Positions 49,151-61,519 of a stretch of 64,000 nucleotides of DNA are shown here, piece by piece. The notes under the pieces were generated by a model. The model saw only the letters and a list, made by a program, of their open reading frames with translations. It did not search any database and was not told where the DNA came from. Made by a program: the position numbers and the translations under genes. Each line of letters starts with the position of its first letter. The first letter of the stretch is position 1. Source of the DNA: Ciborinia camelliae. Its lineage: Eukaryota > Ascomycota > Leotiomycetes > Helotiales > Sclerotiniaceae. Location of the stretch: positions 597,036 through 661,035 of the forward strand of contig JANPYM010000016.1 of the NCBI GenBank assembly GCA_025890175.1, given 5' to 3'.

Positions 49151-50122
49151 ATGGCGGAATCGAAGGAGGGTAGCTGCGCAGGCTGACAGGAATTGACAGT
49201 CAAGAGATGCACTGGATGCCTCGGTGCCCCAAGTTACGATGACAGCGCCCACAAAAATATATTCTTCTGTAGTCAAGAATGCCAGAAGGCAGACTGGGAC
49301 CAGCACAAAGCAGAGTGTAAAAAGCTTCAACCTCGCAAGCTTCTGCGCAGAGCCGCTCTCCTTCTTCAAGCTATAATCTACCAAATCCGGCTGTATGCTT
49401 TGACTCTGCAGTTCGAATCGGTACGCATCGAAGGTTCAAATATATACCTCGACGGAAATATAGGCACTTCTCTTATTAGCGCACAATATTTGACCCCCTT
49501 TCCTACACATCTAAGCATCGATCAAAACATTTTCGACGCAGTCTTAATGCACGGAAGTTCTACCGAGATTTTGATATATCTTTATAGCTTTGCCAAGGAG
49601 CTTTTAATTGGTAAGCATCCTCTCAACTGTTAGGGATTGAATGTCGGCTTATTTTCTTGCCGGATCTTTGTTCCAGCGTCGAAGAAGTAAATGTAAACGT
49701 CACTAGTCTAAGATTGCAAGTTCTCTTTCCAGAGCATATAACTCCATTTCTCGAATCACCCTGCCTATTCTATAATCTATATAGGCAAGGTCCTTTTCTC
49801 CCGTCCTACAATAGGATATTACTTATGAATATTGCGTGAATTTATGATTTAATATAGGAGCATGTGACTTTAAGATTTTCCCAAGTGCAAAGGTCACTTC
49901 TGTACAAATTTTGGATTCCAAAACAAAGTTCCGGTGACCATCCTATCATTGCGTCACTCGATCTCAAATATTTATACAGGGCAGAATACCAACATATCAC
50001 AATACACGCTCGATTTCTCTTCCAACATAAGCGCCGGAGCCATGGCTGAAGTAATTTCATGGGCAAATAGGTGCGTGACATCCCATATGAAACGTCATAG
50101 AATATTTCGAAGTAATGGTTGA
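49151..50122 (+). pseudogene. MYND zinc-finger protein gene with in-frame TGA and frame loss
   Basis: The ATG at 49151 opens a MYND finger: SCAG, then TGA at 49184-49186, then CQ-less continuation QELTVKRCTGCLG, FFCSQECQKADWDQHKAEC. The TGA stands exactly where the second cysteine of the first C-x2-C pair belongs (TGC to TGA is one base). The downstream frame continues with MHGSSTEILIYLYSFAKELLI, typical of a fungal MYND family. At the next intron (donor at 49611, acceptor near 49677) the phase no longer fits; EEVNVNVTSLRLQVLFPEH resumes in another frame and is followed by an early stop. The last conserved pieces are eroded up to about 50120. MYND fingers bind proline-rich partners. This copy looks non-functional. 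Confidence 0.65.
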
Positions 50123-50568
50123 GATCAATTTGAACCTGGAGCAGGATGGGTTTCAAATTAGCGATACTGGCAGATATACATAAAGGAATGCATACCACTG
50201 CATATTCTCCTTAACGAAATAAATTTGATGCGAAGGCCTGAAGGCTCGAGGGAGGGATGAATATGATGTTGTAAAGATGTTAACAAAGGTAAAGATTTGG
50301 TGGAGTTGATTCGTCATTGTGCTCACGCGATTTACCACACAGATATCCAAATAATTATCCAACAAACATACATAGTTCTCCTACAAGATTTAATATACAC
50401 TCTATCCAAACCAAAAATAATTTTCCCTCCTGAGTAGTGAGTCTAGCTGAAATATATTGCAAAAGTCCCTTAAATCCTACAATCCCCTCCCCCTTCCCCC
50501 GCCTTAGGGTTAGGGTTACCCTGAAGTTACTACCACTACTATATATCATCAAGTTTCCATGAAATATT
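50123..50568. other. 3' flank between MYND pseudogene and ABC transporter
   Basis: No gene seen. Confidence 0.4.
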
Positions 50569-53500
50569 CTAAGTCCCTCGATCGTAAAGTGCCTTGAACC
50601 CAGATGCCTTCCCCATCAATTCCGCCGGGGTATCAAATTCCATCAAGACCCCAGTATCGAAAAAGGCAATCCGATCAAAGCCAATAATATTGTCCAACGT
50701 ATGGTCAACAGAAATAATCGTACAATCTTTGAATTCTTCACGGATAAGCTCCTGCATCACTTTAGCAGTCTCCGAGTCAATGCTGTATTCATTAGCTAGG
50801 CCACTTCAAGATGTATCAATCGATATGGGACGAGACATACCTGCTTGTAGCTTCATCCAGAAGAAGTATTTTGCCCTTCCGAATCAGAGCTCGCGCGAGA
50901 CAAAATAGTTGTCGTTGCCCGTGCGAAAGATGCACATCGGTGGATCTCGCATCTAGACTACCCTGCTTCTGAATCAAATCCCAGAGTTGGACCTTCTTCA
51001 AAGCAGCGATAATAGTGTCATCTGAGACAGCAGAACTAGGGTCTAGGTTGAGACGAATTGTGCCTTCAATGAGTACGGCGTCTTGGGATATGGTGTTGAG
51101 ACTGGTCCTGACGCTTTCTCGGGGGAGAGAGGCCAAATCAATATTGTCTATCTTGATGGAGCCGGATTGGACGTCAAGCATTTGGAGTAGGCAGAGAATT
51201 AGTGAGCTCTTGCCACTGCGGGATGAGTTAGTTGGGATATGGACAGCTTTCGTTTTATAAATTATGACTTGCCTTCCTGTCCTTCCGCAAACACCAATCT
51301 TTTCACCACTTGCGATTGACATGTTTATGTTTTTCAAAACAGGAGGAGAATCAGAACTGTATCTCTTGAGATTAGTATACCTATATATATATATACCTAT
51401 ATATATATATATATATATATATAGTTTCAGTGATATACAAACTCACCTATATGAAGCCGACACATTCTCGAAAGAAATGGTCCCAGAAGATGGCCATTCC
51501 TCTAAGTCTATCTCTTCAACATCTGATCGAATCTCAGACGGTGTATCACGAGAGAAAGACCGCACTCTAGACACCGCTCCGATCGCGGTCTCCAAGCCCG
51601 TCCATGAAATAATAAGCATTGCAAGCGCCTGATTCGTACTAACGATATTAACGAGCGCCACACCCACATCGCCACCCGTCATCGAACTCCTCACAGTCAC
51701 AGCAAACACCACCACAATGACCACAAGCACAGCCGTCAGAATATCAAGCACGAATGCTAACCATTGCTGAATACATGCTAGGAGATAGAATGGCTTCTGT
51801 GCTGCATCCATCAGGTCATGGTTCTGTTTCTGTAACGCACTTTGCCATCCGTAGGCTCGGATTGTTGCGAGTCCGTCTAAAGTCTCGAGAAAATGCGAGT
51901 AGAGTGGGGCTCTGGCTTCAATGTCAAGTAATCGCAGTTGGCGTGATGTGAGAAGGTAATATCTTTGGATCAGGTAGACGGCGCCAAGTCCGAATGGGAT
52001 TGTTACGGCAAAATACTTAGCAGTGACGCATACGATGATTACCCGCATGATGGTCAAGACAATACCTGGGATATGTTAGTATCAGCAAATATTTTGTGGC
52101 ATATTTTTTGTCATTTGAAATTGTGAAGGAACCAAGGAATAAGTACCTTCAATTGTGTTGATGCTCGATCCTTGGAGATTTGAGTCAATAAGTTGCATAT
52201 CTTGGCTAAATCTACAAATAGTCAGCCTTCGAAACCTTCTAATTTAGGATATAATTTTTACCGATTCATAGTTGTGCCAACATCAGTGGTGGTAAGAAAT
52301 GATAATGGTGCTCTGATGTGCGGGCGAAGTTAGCAAAATACGGATCAACGAGTAATTGGTGACACGGATTGACCCTTACTCAAGCGTAGATTTCAACATA
52401 TTCTGATGTAAAATTTGTCCAGAGCGAGGTATAACAACCAGGAAAATTTGCCTAGATAGTTAGCATATATATATTTACTGGACTTGGGAAAAGTGCCTCA
52501 CCAACAAAAGACCCATAAAGCCACGAGAGCAGCTACGCCAAGTAAGGCGTAGACACACAAATACAAGGCGACGTCCTTATTTGGGCTCTGTTGATTAGCA
52601 TTCACCCATTTCTGCAGCCAAAATGCTATACGCCAAGTTAATATGGCTTCTGACGAGATTTCGGAGGGCTTACTTGAATACACCGTGCAGAATGCACTTA
52701 ACACCGCCATACTTAAAGCAAGTGCAACATTGCGGGGGCCAGATACATTGCAGAAGTATTTGTAAATACTGAGGTCACCCTTTTGTCGTTTATTGTCAAG
52801 CTCGGTACTGCTGGCGGTTTCTATCTCTTTCATGATAGTAGCTTCCTTTTCAGGCTTGGTATTTTCTTTCTCGACAGATATCTCGGGTTCTTCTTGACTC
52901 AAAAGCCTACTCACATAACCTCCTGCCGACTTTAGTTGTGTAAAGTCTCCTTGTTCTAATACTTTCTGCTGTTGTCCAATCGCAATGATATGGTTTGCGG
53001 CGCCAAGACGGTGGACTGATCGATCAGCATAAGTATTAAACCATTTAAGTAAGTAGTCTTACCTTTATTTGTCACTAGAATGACGGTGGTACCCAGTTTT
53101 TTGAAAAGCCCTCCAGGTCCAAAGACATTATAGAAGACCTGCTCTTCTGTCGTAGCATCTAATCCAGTCAGCACGTCATCAAATATTGCTATCTTCTTTC
53201 GCGAATAGATTGCTCTAGCAATTGCCTGCAAAGGTCAGTAAGGAGCTTCATCGCGACAAACGGATCTTACTATTCGCTGTTTTTGTCCACCGCTAAGTGC
53301 GGTTCCACGACTTCCTATAATAGTCTCATCACCAAGCGGTAGATCATACATGTCCTTCTGAAGTGCGCACGCATTAATTACAGTTTCATACCAAAGAGGC
53401 TCAAAATCATAGACACCAATGATGTTTTGTCTTGCAGTTGCGTTGTAGAGCCAAGAAGATTGATCGCAGAAAGACATTTCCCGTGAGGAAACATAGACAA

Positions 53501-55827
53501 ACCCCTTTGAAACTCTGGTTTCGCCAAGGAAAGATTTCACCAGCGTGGACTTTCCACAACCTACTGGCCCAACTATCATTGTTAACGAGCTGGCTTGTAT
53601 CACAATGTTAATTTCTTCCAACGTTGCCTGACCGCTTTTGGTCCATCCAAATGTTGCATCTACGACTGAAATCGCGGTGCCTTTGCTATTGCTAGATTTT
53701 GTTGTTGCCAGCGGCTTCATTTCTGTGATATCAGCCCGAGAAGAATGTGCTCCTACAGAAACGTTTGCTGAGACGAAATTATGGTGGGTTGGAGAGTCTT
53801 GCAGGCATATCCTATCATCCTTTCGACACTCAGATGTAAGGAATTCTTGAATGCGCGTAAAGGAGCCAACAGCAGACATCATTTGTGGGAATGTTTGAAT
53901 CATTATAAGCAAGGGCGATCCGATTAATGATAATACTGTCAAGGAAGTGAAGGCTTGCGTGACCAGCAATGCGTGGTCGCCCCTAACCCGACCGATGATA
54001 GTGAACAACGCAAAAGTTGCCACAGGGCCTAGTATGCTTGTAACATCCGCTAATATTGTATCAGATATTGCCTCATACAATCATCTATTGTACAGAACTA
54101 CTCACAAATGACTATGCTCCAAACCAAAAGTTTTCGGTATTGAGATGAGGATGCGATCTCTTCTAAGCGAACATGCTGGATTGTTGAAGACACCAGATCA
54201 GTTAACCCGTTCATTTTTATTTCTTTGATCGAGCTGAGCATTGAACTTGTTATATTAAGTCGGTTTTGAATAGCAGCAAGCCATACTCCCTGACTTCTTC
54301 CTACTCTAGAAGACAGTAGCATAGAAATACCAGAACAACCTGCTTCCCAATCAGTCTCCAAAGCATGGCTTAAAAGCCGAACACGTACCTAGGGCAAGAA
54401 TTACTGGAATCACGCATGCAGCTCCAAGTTGTCTCTCGAGCAAGTAAATGGCAATTGCGAGTTCTATCGGTGTAGCCCACAAATTGTGAAATAGCTCCAA
54501 GCACTGGGCAATTCTCTCTACATCTGTGCTTATTAAGCTCGATGATGCGCTTTCTTCAATTGCAGTGCTATGCAAATTTTGCGTAGTTGAGTAGATGATT
54601 GTGACAAGACCACCCCGGATTTTGGTAACAGCTCTTAATGTTTCATATGTGTAACGACCTGATGCAATCTGTGATCATATCCTGTTAGTCATTTGTATCT
54701 GACGGGAAGGAAATCTTACGGCTGCACAAAAGAACACCAGTATATATGCACCAATCAGACCATAGCCATCATTTTTATTGGCATCTAAGTCCGATGATGT
54801 TATATAGTTGATTAATGTATTAACTAAAAAAGGTTGGGCATATGTGAACCCCATCACACAAAAGCGTGGGAATACGGCTGCAAGCAATGGCCAACGGAAA
54901 GTCTTTGCTGTCGTAAATAGCAGAGCATGTCTTTTGGGGTTTTCGACTACTTTGAATTAGGGAGTCCCCAGTAAATTATTCGCGTTGTAGCTTACCTGCT
55001 AACCAATTTGATTGGAGGCTTTCCTGAAGAGCAGCGGAGCGAAACTCATTTTCAAGTTCATCGATATCCTGAGCTCCCATAATCTTACCAGCTCCAATTT
55101 GTAAAACTCGATTCAGCCACCAAAAAACGCTAATATTTGCAAAACCACTTGTGGCCTCTCTCGGCAGGCTCTTATAAACAGGTTCCAAATAACGTCTTTT
55201 CTCGACGATCTCCAACAAAAGCATCACACTTTTCGACACTGTCGAAATGGTAAAGATTACGGCAAGAATATGATCTTCACTTATGAACCATATTGTTCGG
55301 GTCCTGGCTATGTCAAATAATAGTGATAGGCTCAGGTAGAGTTGTAATATCGTGGAGGGTCGAACTGAACGATTGTGGTCCACGAAAGATAAAATGAAAA
55401 GGGAAATGGCTTCAACGATTGTTACTGCAGCCGTCGCCACCGAAAGCCGAGTCCGAATGGCATCAGGTCTAGTCCACTGTACAAGAAGCACAATCTGGAG
55501 AGCAAGATAGAGAATGCAATTGATCTAAAATTTCAGCGTTAGTAGCCTTTTCGCCATGGACAACTAATTTAACCATTCAAATTCTCAACCCTGAAAGTCA
55601 CTCACTAATTTCGATAACTGCCAAAAGCTACGGCGAACTTTCTTCCGGCTTCCCCAAAGTTGTACAAGACGAGCAGGGACGAGAAGTAGGAGGAATGCAG
55701 AAGGTGCTAGTGATAGGATTGATTCCTCAAAAACAAGAGTAAAGTCGAAATTTCCTCGACATCCTTTGACTGTCGGCCCAAACGAATCATCACACCAGCC
55801 TGGCTGAATGGAATCGAAGGAAAACAT
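50569..55827 (-). CDS. ABC transporter, subfamily C (MRP-type), 16 exons
   Basis: An ATP-driven membrane exporter of 1462 aa. Exons: 55827-55606, 55524-54996, 54949-54720, 54668-54389, 54339-54106, 54049-53271, 53225-53063, 53015-52674, 52625-52502, 52451-52380, 52312-52262, 52211-52147, 52065-51447, 51362-51273, 51215-50841, 50782-50569. All phases agree. The N-terminal TMD0 has hydrophobic segments, then EATSGFANISVFWWLN before TMD1. NBD1 has GPVGCGKST (about 655), LSGGQKQR and IAIFDDVLTGLD. NBD2 has GRTGSGKSS (about 1263), LSHGQRQLFCLARAL, ILLLDEATS and H in SVDHTLDN. The NBD1 switch His is Asn (VTN). Such proteins export conjugates, toxins or metabolites; the substrate is unknown. Intron 14 has a GC donor, and intron 13 contains a TA microsatellite. 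Confidence 0.95.
51373..51422. repeat. (TA)n microsatellite inside intron 13 of the ABC transporter
   Basis: Two TA-rich runs broken by CC (TATATACCTATATA...). They lie between donor 51446 and acceptor 51363, so length changes would be tolerated. Confidence 0.85.
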
Positions 55828-57030
55828 GTCCTAAGACCTGGAAAGTATGAATGGGATTGAAGGTAATAGCATATGGCGGTGCTTGAATAAGGTTAATTGT
55901 TTCCAAAAAGAAATTCAAGGGGTTTTAATTATACTATTTCCAAAACAAATGGAACATCAAGATAGTTTTTAACTACAAATAATATCTGATATTCTAAAAT
56001 CTTGGCTTTATTGATCTTCAATGAATGTGTGAATGTGTTTCTAGGTTGAATTTGTATCCTAAAGACAGCACATCATGGTCATAGGCTTATCTGGCAGAAG
56101 CTATGCCTATTATGGAAGGTCGATAAGCACATTAAACAGGCACCAGTGAATTAGAGCACCTACCGTAAGCACTAGAATTGAACAAACAGTTGGTTGTGTT
56201 GCGAAATGAAGGGATAAACCAAAGAAGGATTGGAGTCATAACAGACCATCATGCCATTGTAAAATCTCAGTAATATTATCTAAAAGGGCGTGTAGCATAC
56301 TGTATGCGGGTGGGGTCCGCCGGACGCTAAATACCTAATCAGTCAAGCAATCAATCAATCAATTGGAAAGAGCCTCTATCTCGGCTCCCTGACTCGGAGA
56401 TTAAACCTATCAAAGGTAGATAGGAGTTGTAATCTCTTCGCGGGCAAGTCTATACCCCATTTGCTCACTACGTTCCATTCGAAATTTTCAGATCAAATTT
56501 GAATTGTAGTACCTGTAAAACTAAATTTCCAGGCATATTTGATGTTAATGAGAACTATTGCACAAGAAGGTTTTATATTCCCTGATTATTTCTTTTTCTT
56601 TTATGGGGGCAAGCCACCAAACCCCCTTTTGCTCACTACGTTCAATTCGAAATGCCTGCGCATTGCCCACTAATGCGTCTCTACCAGTTGTTACAATTTC
56701 TATTTTGATCCAACTTGATAAGAAGACATTTAGTGCCAAATAGCAAAAGATTGGAGTCCTTAGACAGTATCCCATCGAGTTTAAGCGAGATGATCATCCC
56801 TTTCTTCCTTCATCTCTATAATATATAGCCCCAAGCGGGAGCTCGGTCAGCATTGAAGCACCAGTGCATCTTTCCATCAGGTATTAAGTCAATCGTACTA
56901 GCCGATATGCTCGTCGCAGATATGGTGCTTAAAATAGACTATTCTTTCAGTTGTGTGAAAGCTAGATGATCAACATAGCGTAAAGGCTACTAAGACAACG
57001 ACACCGGCTTGGAAAACTTCGTAGAAAAGC
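55828..57030. other. Upstream region of ABC transporter with a 45-bp direct repeat
   Basis: Holds the promoter of the ABC gene. Segments 56442-56485 and 56606-56652 share most bases, including TTGCTCACTACGTTC, in direct orientation about 165 bases apart. No coding gene was recognised. Confidence 0.5.
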
Positions 57031-57762
57031 ATGAGTTTTACAGATGAAGTTATGGAGCAAATCTTGTGGTTTATGGGCGATACGTTAGAAAGGTATGAGT
57101 TGATTAAATCGAGAAATGGTATTAAACGGTTGGTATGATTGCTATCGTTAGCTTCACTCGATAGCGATGTTTCCTGCCAATGTCTTCATCTAATTGAGGT
57201 ACAAGAACTGGATCAGGTAGGAGATGATGGTAAGTGTGTAAAGCCTGAATAGAAAGTATATAACAGGGTTAGAAGTGGAAATTTTGGTCAAGTTACTGGT
57301 AAACTACAAGATAAGCTACTTTTAGAATTAAGTGCCTATCCTGACATTCCAGAGTGTGATAGGCCAATGATACGTATTAGCGAATATTTGCAGGAGAAAC
57401 GAAGACGGCATTCAGGAGTTTGTTATTATTTCACTTTGAATGCATATATTTCAAAAATATCTGACGAAGAAAGAGTCCGAACCAACCAAACTACTAATTT
57501 CATGAAGCCTATCTCTTCTTGCCTCTCCCCCCTTCTCTCCCTTAAAGAACTAGCGTGTACAATTTTCCTTGAGAATACTTGTTCCCGTTCTCGCACCCAA
57601 TCAGAGGCACAGCCAACAGTCTCTATGCTTTGCCTCCATTGCAATAAAAAGTTTAAACTCGAAAAAGTGTTCCAAAAATTAACATTGCTTATGGCTCAAG
57701 GAGTAGCTGATGTAGGCATATCTTCCTCAAATTCTCCGGTGGAAGAATCCGCAATACAGTGA
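57031..57762 (+). other. Possible small gene or gene relic
   Basis: An ATG at 57031 opens MSFTDEVMEQILWFMGDTLERYEL. From about 57269 to 57762 another frame is open for about 165 codons (LQDKLLLELSAYPDIPECDRPMIRISEYLQEKRRRH, later LCLHCNKKFKLEKVF). Joining them needs introns of 32-37 bases, shorter than any other in the window. It may be real with a different structure, or decayed. No family was recognised. Confidence 0.3.
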
Positions 57763-57880
57763 TGTCAACATATTAAAAAACTTGGTTCCTGCACTATATA
57801 GAAAGATCATATAAGAACGAACTATGACAATAGGAATAGGAAACCTGAGCTGAAATTTGGCGGAAAATTAGACAATTGTC

Positions 57881-60079
57881 TTAATGTATAACAACGACCA
57901 TGGTATCCTCAAAATTATATTCCACCAATAATTTCGTCAAAGTAGCGTCAGGCACATAATTTTCATCGCACATAAATCTTCGAACTGCTGATAGCCTACG
58001 CTCGCCAAGTCTTCGAGCTTCCTGTACCGGCTCTCCATTTTCTTTCCAGTGAGACGAGTTACGGTTAGAATCCGAGTTGTATTCTGAATCAAAACCCGAC
58101 TGATCTTGATCAGATATAGGGATCGTGTAACTATCGCCGAGTATTGAACTATATATTTGAGCCTCAGAGAATCCTTGACCGACATATGTACAGTGAACTA
58201 TACAAACATCACTCCTCAATCCACTCTGCGCCAATTTCACTTTAATTTCCCGATCAAGGTCATCATTTTTGTAATCTGCTATCGGTCGCAATATTCCACA
58301 TGAATTGACACCTTCCCGGTAAGAATTGAATTGAAGCATTAGGTCTCCTCGTTCCGTAGATCTGGGGACAATGCTTCTACCTACTTGTAAGGAATAGGGT
58401 GAGCGTGAAGTTCGGGCGAAAGTTCTTTCACTAATAAGATGTTTGCTCGAGTCGTACATTGCCGCGGCAAGTAATATCATAGTAATATCCCCAATAAGCT
58501 TCAAGGACTGCCATATTTCGGATTCAGTAGGCTTATTTCTACTCCAATATTTAATCCAGCCGTAAATAGCAGAGGGAATACCATGAGGCCACGCTACATG
58601 AGAAATACTCCCCACTCCTATAGTCTCCCATAAGATACGTAGCAGTTTTTCGATATCTTTAACTCCCTTACCCTCGTCGATTAGCTCGGTAAAAGCCTCA
58701 ATAAGTACCTGCTTGTGCTCGTCAAATTTCGTCCCCGTGAATACTGGCCTAGCCGTTTCACCAATGATGGAAAGAGTTGCATCAAAACCACAGTGAATTG
58801 CTAGAATTCGTGGAGAAACTGGAATGATTAAATTACAATATCTTTCAAGGGGCGGCGGGAGATCGCCTGTGCGAATGTCGAACGGCCAGCCAGAATCCGG
58901 TAGAATGTTTTGACCGAGAGTCCAGTCCGGTACCCAGCTTGGCAGACCTTTTTGTTTTGCGATTGGATCAATAACTTCGGAATGGAAAAGGATATCCCAA
59001 AGGCTTCTTATGTCGGTGGAAACAACAATATAAAAAGCCGCATCCGTAAAGACTTCATCCACACTTTTTGTGTAGTCAACCACCGGCAAATAATCTTTTG
59101 GTTTCAAATGTGAATTAAATCCACAGGTCCGACGAATCTCAGCTACAGCTAAGTGACCGTAAATGATGTCTCTAAAATCAGAAGCTCCCATACCTCGGCG
59201 AGAGACCAGGATACTAAAAAGGGAGGAGCCGCCAGCAGTGCCATGCTGGAACTTCTGTCGGGACTCGTTCATGCTCCTCAACAATTGCAGATTATCTGCA
59301 TCGGCGTTTCCCCCTGATTTAATGATCACGTGTGAGTTCGTGTCGGTTGAGGTTGAGTCTTGGTTTGTAGCAGTGCCAAATTTTGGTCGAAATTTTAATC
59401 CTTTTGACTCTAGATTGGACCTTGAAACAGATTCATTTTTCTGATTGAGTAGAGTACCGCAAAGGTCCTCCCAAAGAACCCGCAATCGGCCTATCTGAAT
59501 AAAGACTACTCTGGGAAGAACCGCTTCCTGGTATGTCCAAACTCTGGTAAACCACGAGCGCGAAACAATATCACGAGATGCAAGAGTAGCTGCTTCTGAT
59601 AAACTAATATCCGGTCCTTGTCTTCGAATATTTTCGAGCAGAGTATTTGTTTGCTCGGAAGAATGTCCTAAGTAAACCACTGTTTGTCGTCCGTTACGGT
59701 ATATCTCTCTCATCAAACCAACTTGTTGAGTCCGCTCAGTTGGATTATCTTGGTTTATACAAATTGCATCTGCCCACAGCCGAAGTGGTCGCTCACTGTC
59801 ACGTAAATGGTCGAGGGCATCCGCAAGATTAACGGTTACAAGAAATGGATGCCCGTTGACGAAGACAACCTTTCTAGCATTCGGATCACCCCAAACATAA
59901 GAGAGGGCAGTATAACCATCATATATATCCATGCGGCATTCCATCAAGCTCGTATTAATAAGGCTGCAGTGCATTGGAGAAGCAGGATTGCCCGGATGAA
60001 TGATCAAGAGACGGATCGAGTCCGCTTCTGTGAGATTTTGATATTCAAATTTCTCGACATCGTTTTTCGACACTTCCAT
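57881..60079 (-). CDS. HET (heterokaryon incompatibility) domain protein
   Basis: A single-exon gene of 732 aa. HET-domain signatures are YTALSYVWGD at about residue 55, LWADAICINQDN at about 100, then QVGLMREIYRNGRQTVVYLG. The domain continues to RSWFTRVWTYQEAVLP, typical of the family. The rest is a variable C-terminal region of about 500 residues with no recognised partner domain (no NACHT, WD or ankyrin repeats). HET proteins act in non-self recognition and induced cell death in fungi, but most family members have no tested role. The open frame extends to 60121 through a TTG; the first ATG is 60079. It is not interrupted, so probably functional. Confidence 0.93.
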   Translation of the reverse strand: MEVSKNDVEKFEYQNLTEADSIRLLIIHPGNPASPMHCSLINTSLMECRMDIYDGYTALSYVWGDPNARKVVFVNGHPFLVTVNLADALDHLRDSERPLRLWADAICINQDNPTERTQQVGLMREIYRNGRQTVVYLGHSSEQTNTLLENIRRQGPDISLSEAATLASRDIVSRSWFTRVWTYQEAVLPRVVFIQIGRLRVLWEDLCGTLLNQKNESVSRSNLESKGLKFRPKFGTATNQDSTSTDTNSHVIIKSGGNADADNLQLLRSMNESRQKFQHGTAGGSSLFSILVSRRGMGASDFRDIIYGHLAVAEIRRTCGFNSHLKPKDYLPVVDYTKSVDEVFTDAAFYIVVSTDIRSLWDILFHSEVIDPIAKQKGLPSWVPDWTLGQNILPDSGWPFDIRTGDLPPPLERYCNLIIPVSPRILAIHCGFDATLSIIGETARPVFTGTKFDEHKQVLIEAFTELIDEGKGVKDIEKLLRILWETIGVGSISHVAWPHGIPSAIYGWIKYWSRNKPTESEIWQSLKLIGDITMILLAAAMYDSSKHLISERTFARTSRSPYSLQVGRSIVPRSTERGDLMLQFNSYREGVNSCGILRPIADYKNDDLDREIKVKLAQSGLRSDVCIVHCTYVGQGFSEAQIYSSILGDSYTIPISDQDQSGFDSEYNSDSNRNSSHWKENGEPVQEARRLGERRLSAVRRFMCDENYVPDATLTKLLVEYNFEDTMVVVIH

Positions 60080-61519
60080 GATGATAATTGGGAACGGGGA
60101 GGTTTCGAAGTTTGCAAACAATGATAATGCAGATTCAGGAAGTTAGCTGATGTTGGAACCTATTTAGCCTATGGAGCCGCCACTTCCTGCAGCCTTTAAG
60201 CTGACTGTAACTGTAACCACACTATCCAGTCAAAATACGGAAAATACGTGGAGTGACAGCCTTGGAAGACGGTGTCTCGAGAATGACAATCTGCATGAGT
60301 TTGATTCGTCATTGCGCGCAAGCAATATTTATCATCAAGCTCTCAAACAGGATTTCCAACAGTTCGGACTGCAGACCAATAACGTGAGGTTGTTAACTCT
60401 ATTAATATATCGAATCAGCTTGGAATACTACATTCATCTGAGAATTTCCTGGAAACATTAAATTCACCGATCCGCAAAGTATTCACATTGCACAGGAGGT
60501 TATTGATATACGTCGCGGCAATGATGTAGCTAGTGGTTGAGGATTAAAGATCTGATTAGTAATCAACATTACAGTAATATCACCACTATATTGCTATTCT
60601 ACTAATTAGTTGCCAAAAAGAATTCGCATTACAATAGCATTTTGGTGCGACAAATCGGTCAAAAGTGACATGCGCGTCACTTTGAATCATAGGGGTAGAA
60701 TCGTAGGTATGCAATCTGATAAAAGAACTATGCTGAAGAAGAAAGGATCCTTTTCAGAAGCTCACCAACTAATATTGTCGGTACAATTATGTGACCGTAC
60801 ATTGGAGCCGTACGGGCTGTAGCACACGGCGGAACCAGCGTACGCTAGCGCGGACTAGCGCCTACATAGGGTCTATATAAGGATCTACTCTAGTATAGCT
60901 TAAACATAACATTATCAATATACACAGTATAGTCTAAAAGTACTTTACACTTTAAGCCCACATTAATACCAACATATATATAAATCCTATTCTATTTCAA
61001 AAATATATAGATATAAATCATATATATCATATATATCATTACTATTTATTCTTTCTTTCTATCTTATTATTTAACACTTCATCTATCTATCTACCTTCAA
61101 GTTAGCGGAGATACTAGAGGTTTATAAATAGTGATTTCATTGTAATTAGATTCATAAACCATATCTCAGTTGATGCATTGTATCTTTAAATCAATCGTAT
61201 CTATTTGAAAATTATATATTTCAATTAATTATATATATATTTATACGGTTTAGGTATCTATCTACCTATACCCACCCCTGTATCTTTGTATTCTGCCTAA
61301 AAGGCGGTAGGTAGGTAGATAACTAGCCTTAACGCACATACGAATAAGCTTACGAATAGCATCAGACACACCCCCCTCTATATAAGAAGATTACCTCTAC
61401 ATAAACCACATTTCCTTATAAAACAAACAACACAAACCTTTAGATTCTAAAACTTTTATCTTATTTAATTTTATTTTATTCGTAATCTGGGATAGACTTT
61501 ATATATACGATATAAAAGA
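60080..61519. other. A+T-rich intergenic region
   Basis: Frames at 60171-60461 and 60610-60822 have no supportable identity. A GC-rich patch at 60790-60870 (with TACGCTAGCGCG) stands out, followed by very A+T-rich DNA to 61500. Confidence 0.5.

Noticed and set aside
60610..60822. Basic 70-codon frame beside a GC-rich patch, possible transposon remnant
   Set aside because: No terminal repeats, target duplication or transposase motif could be found.
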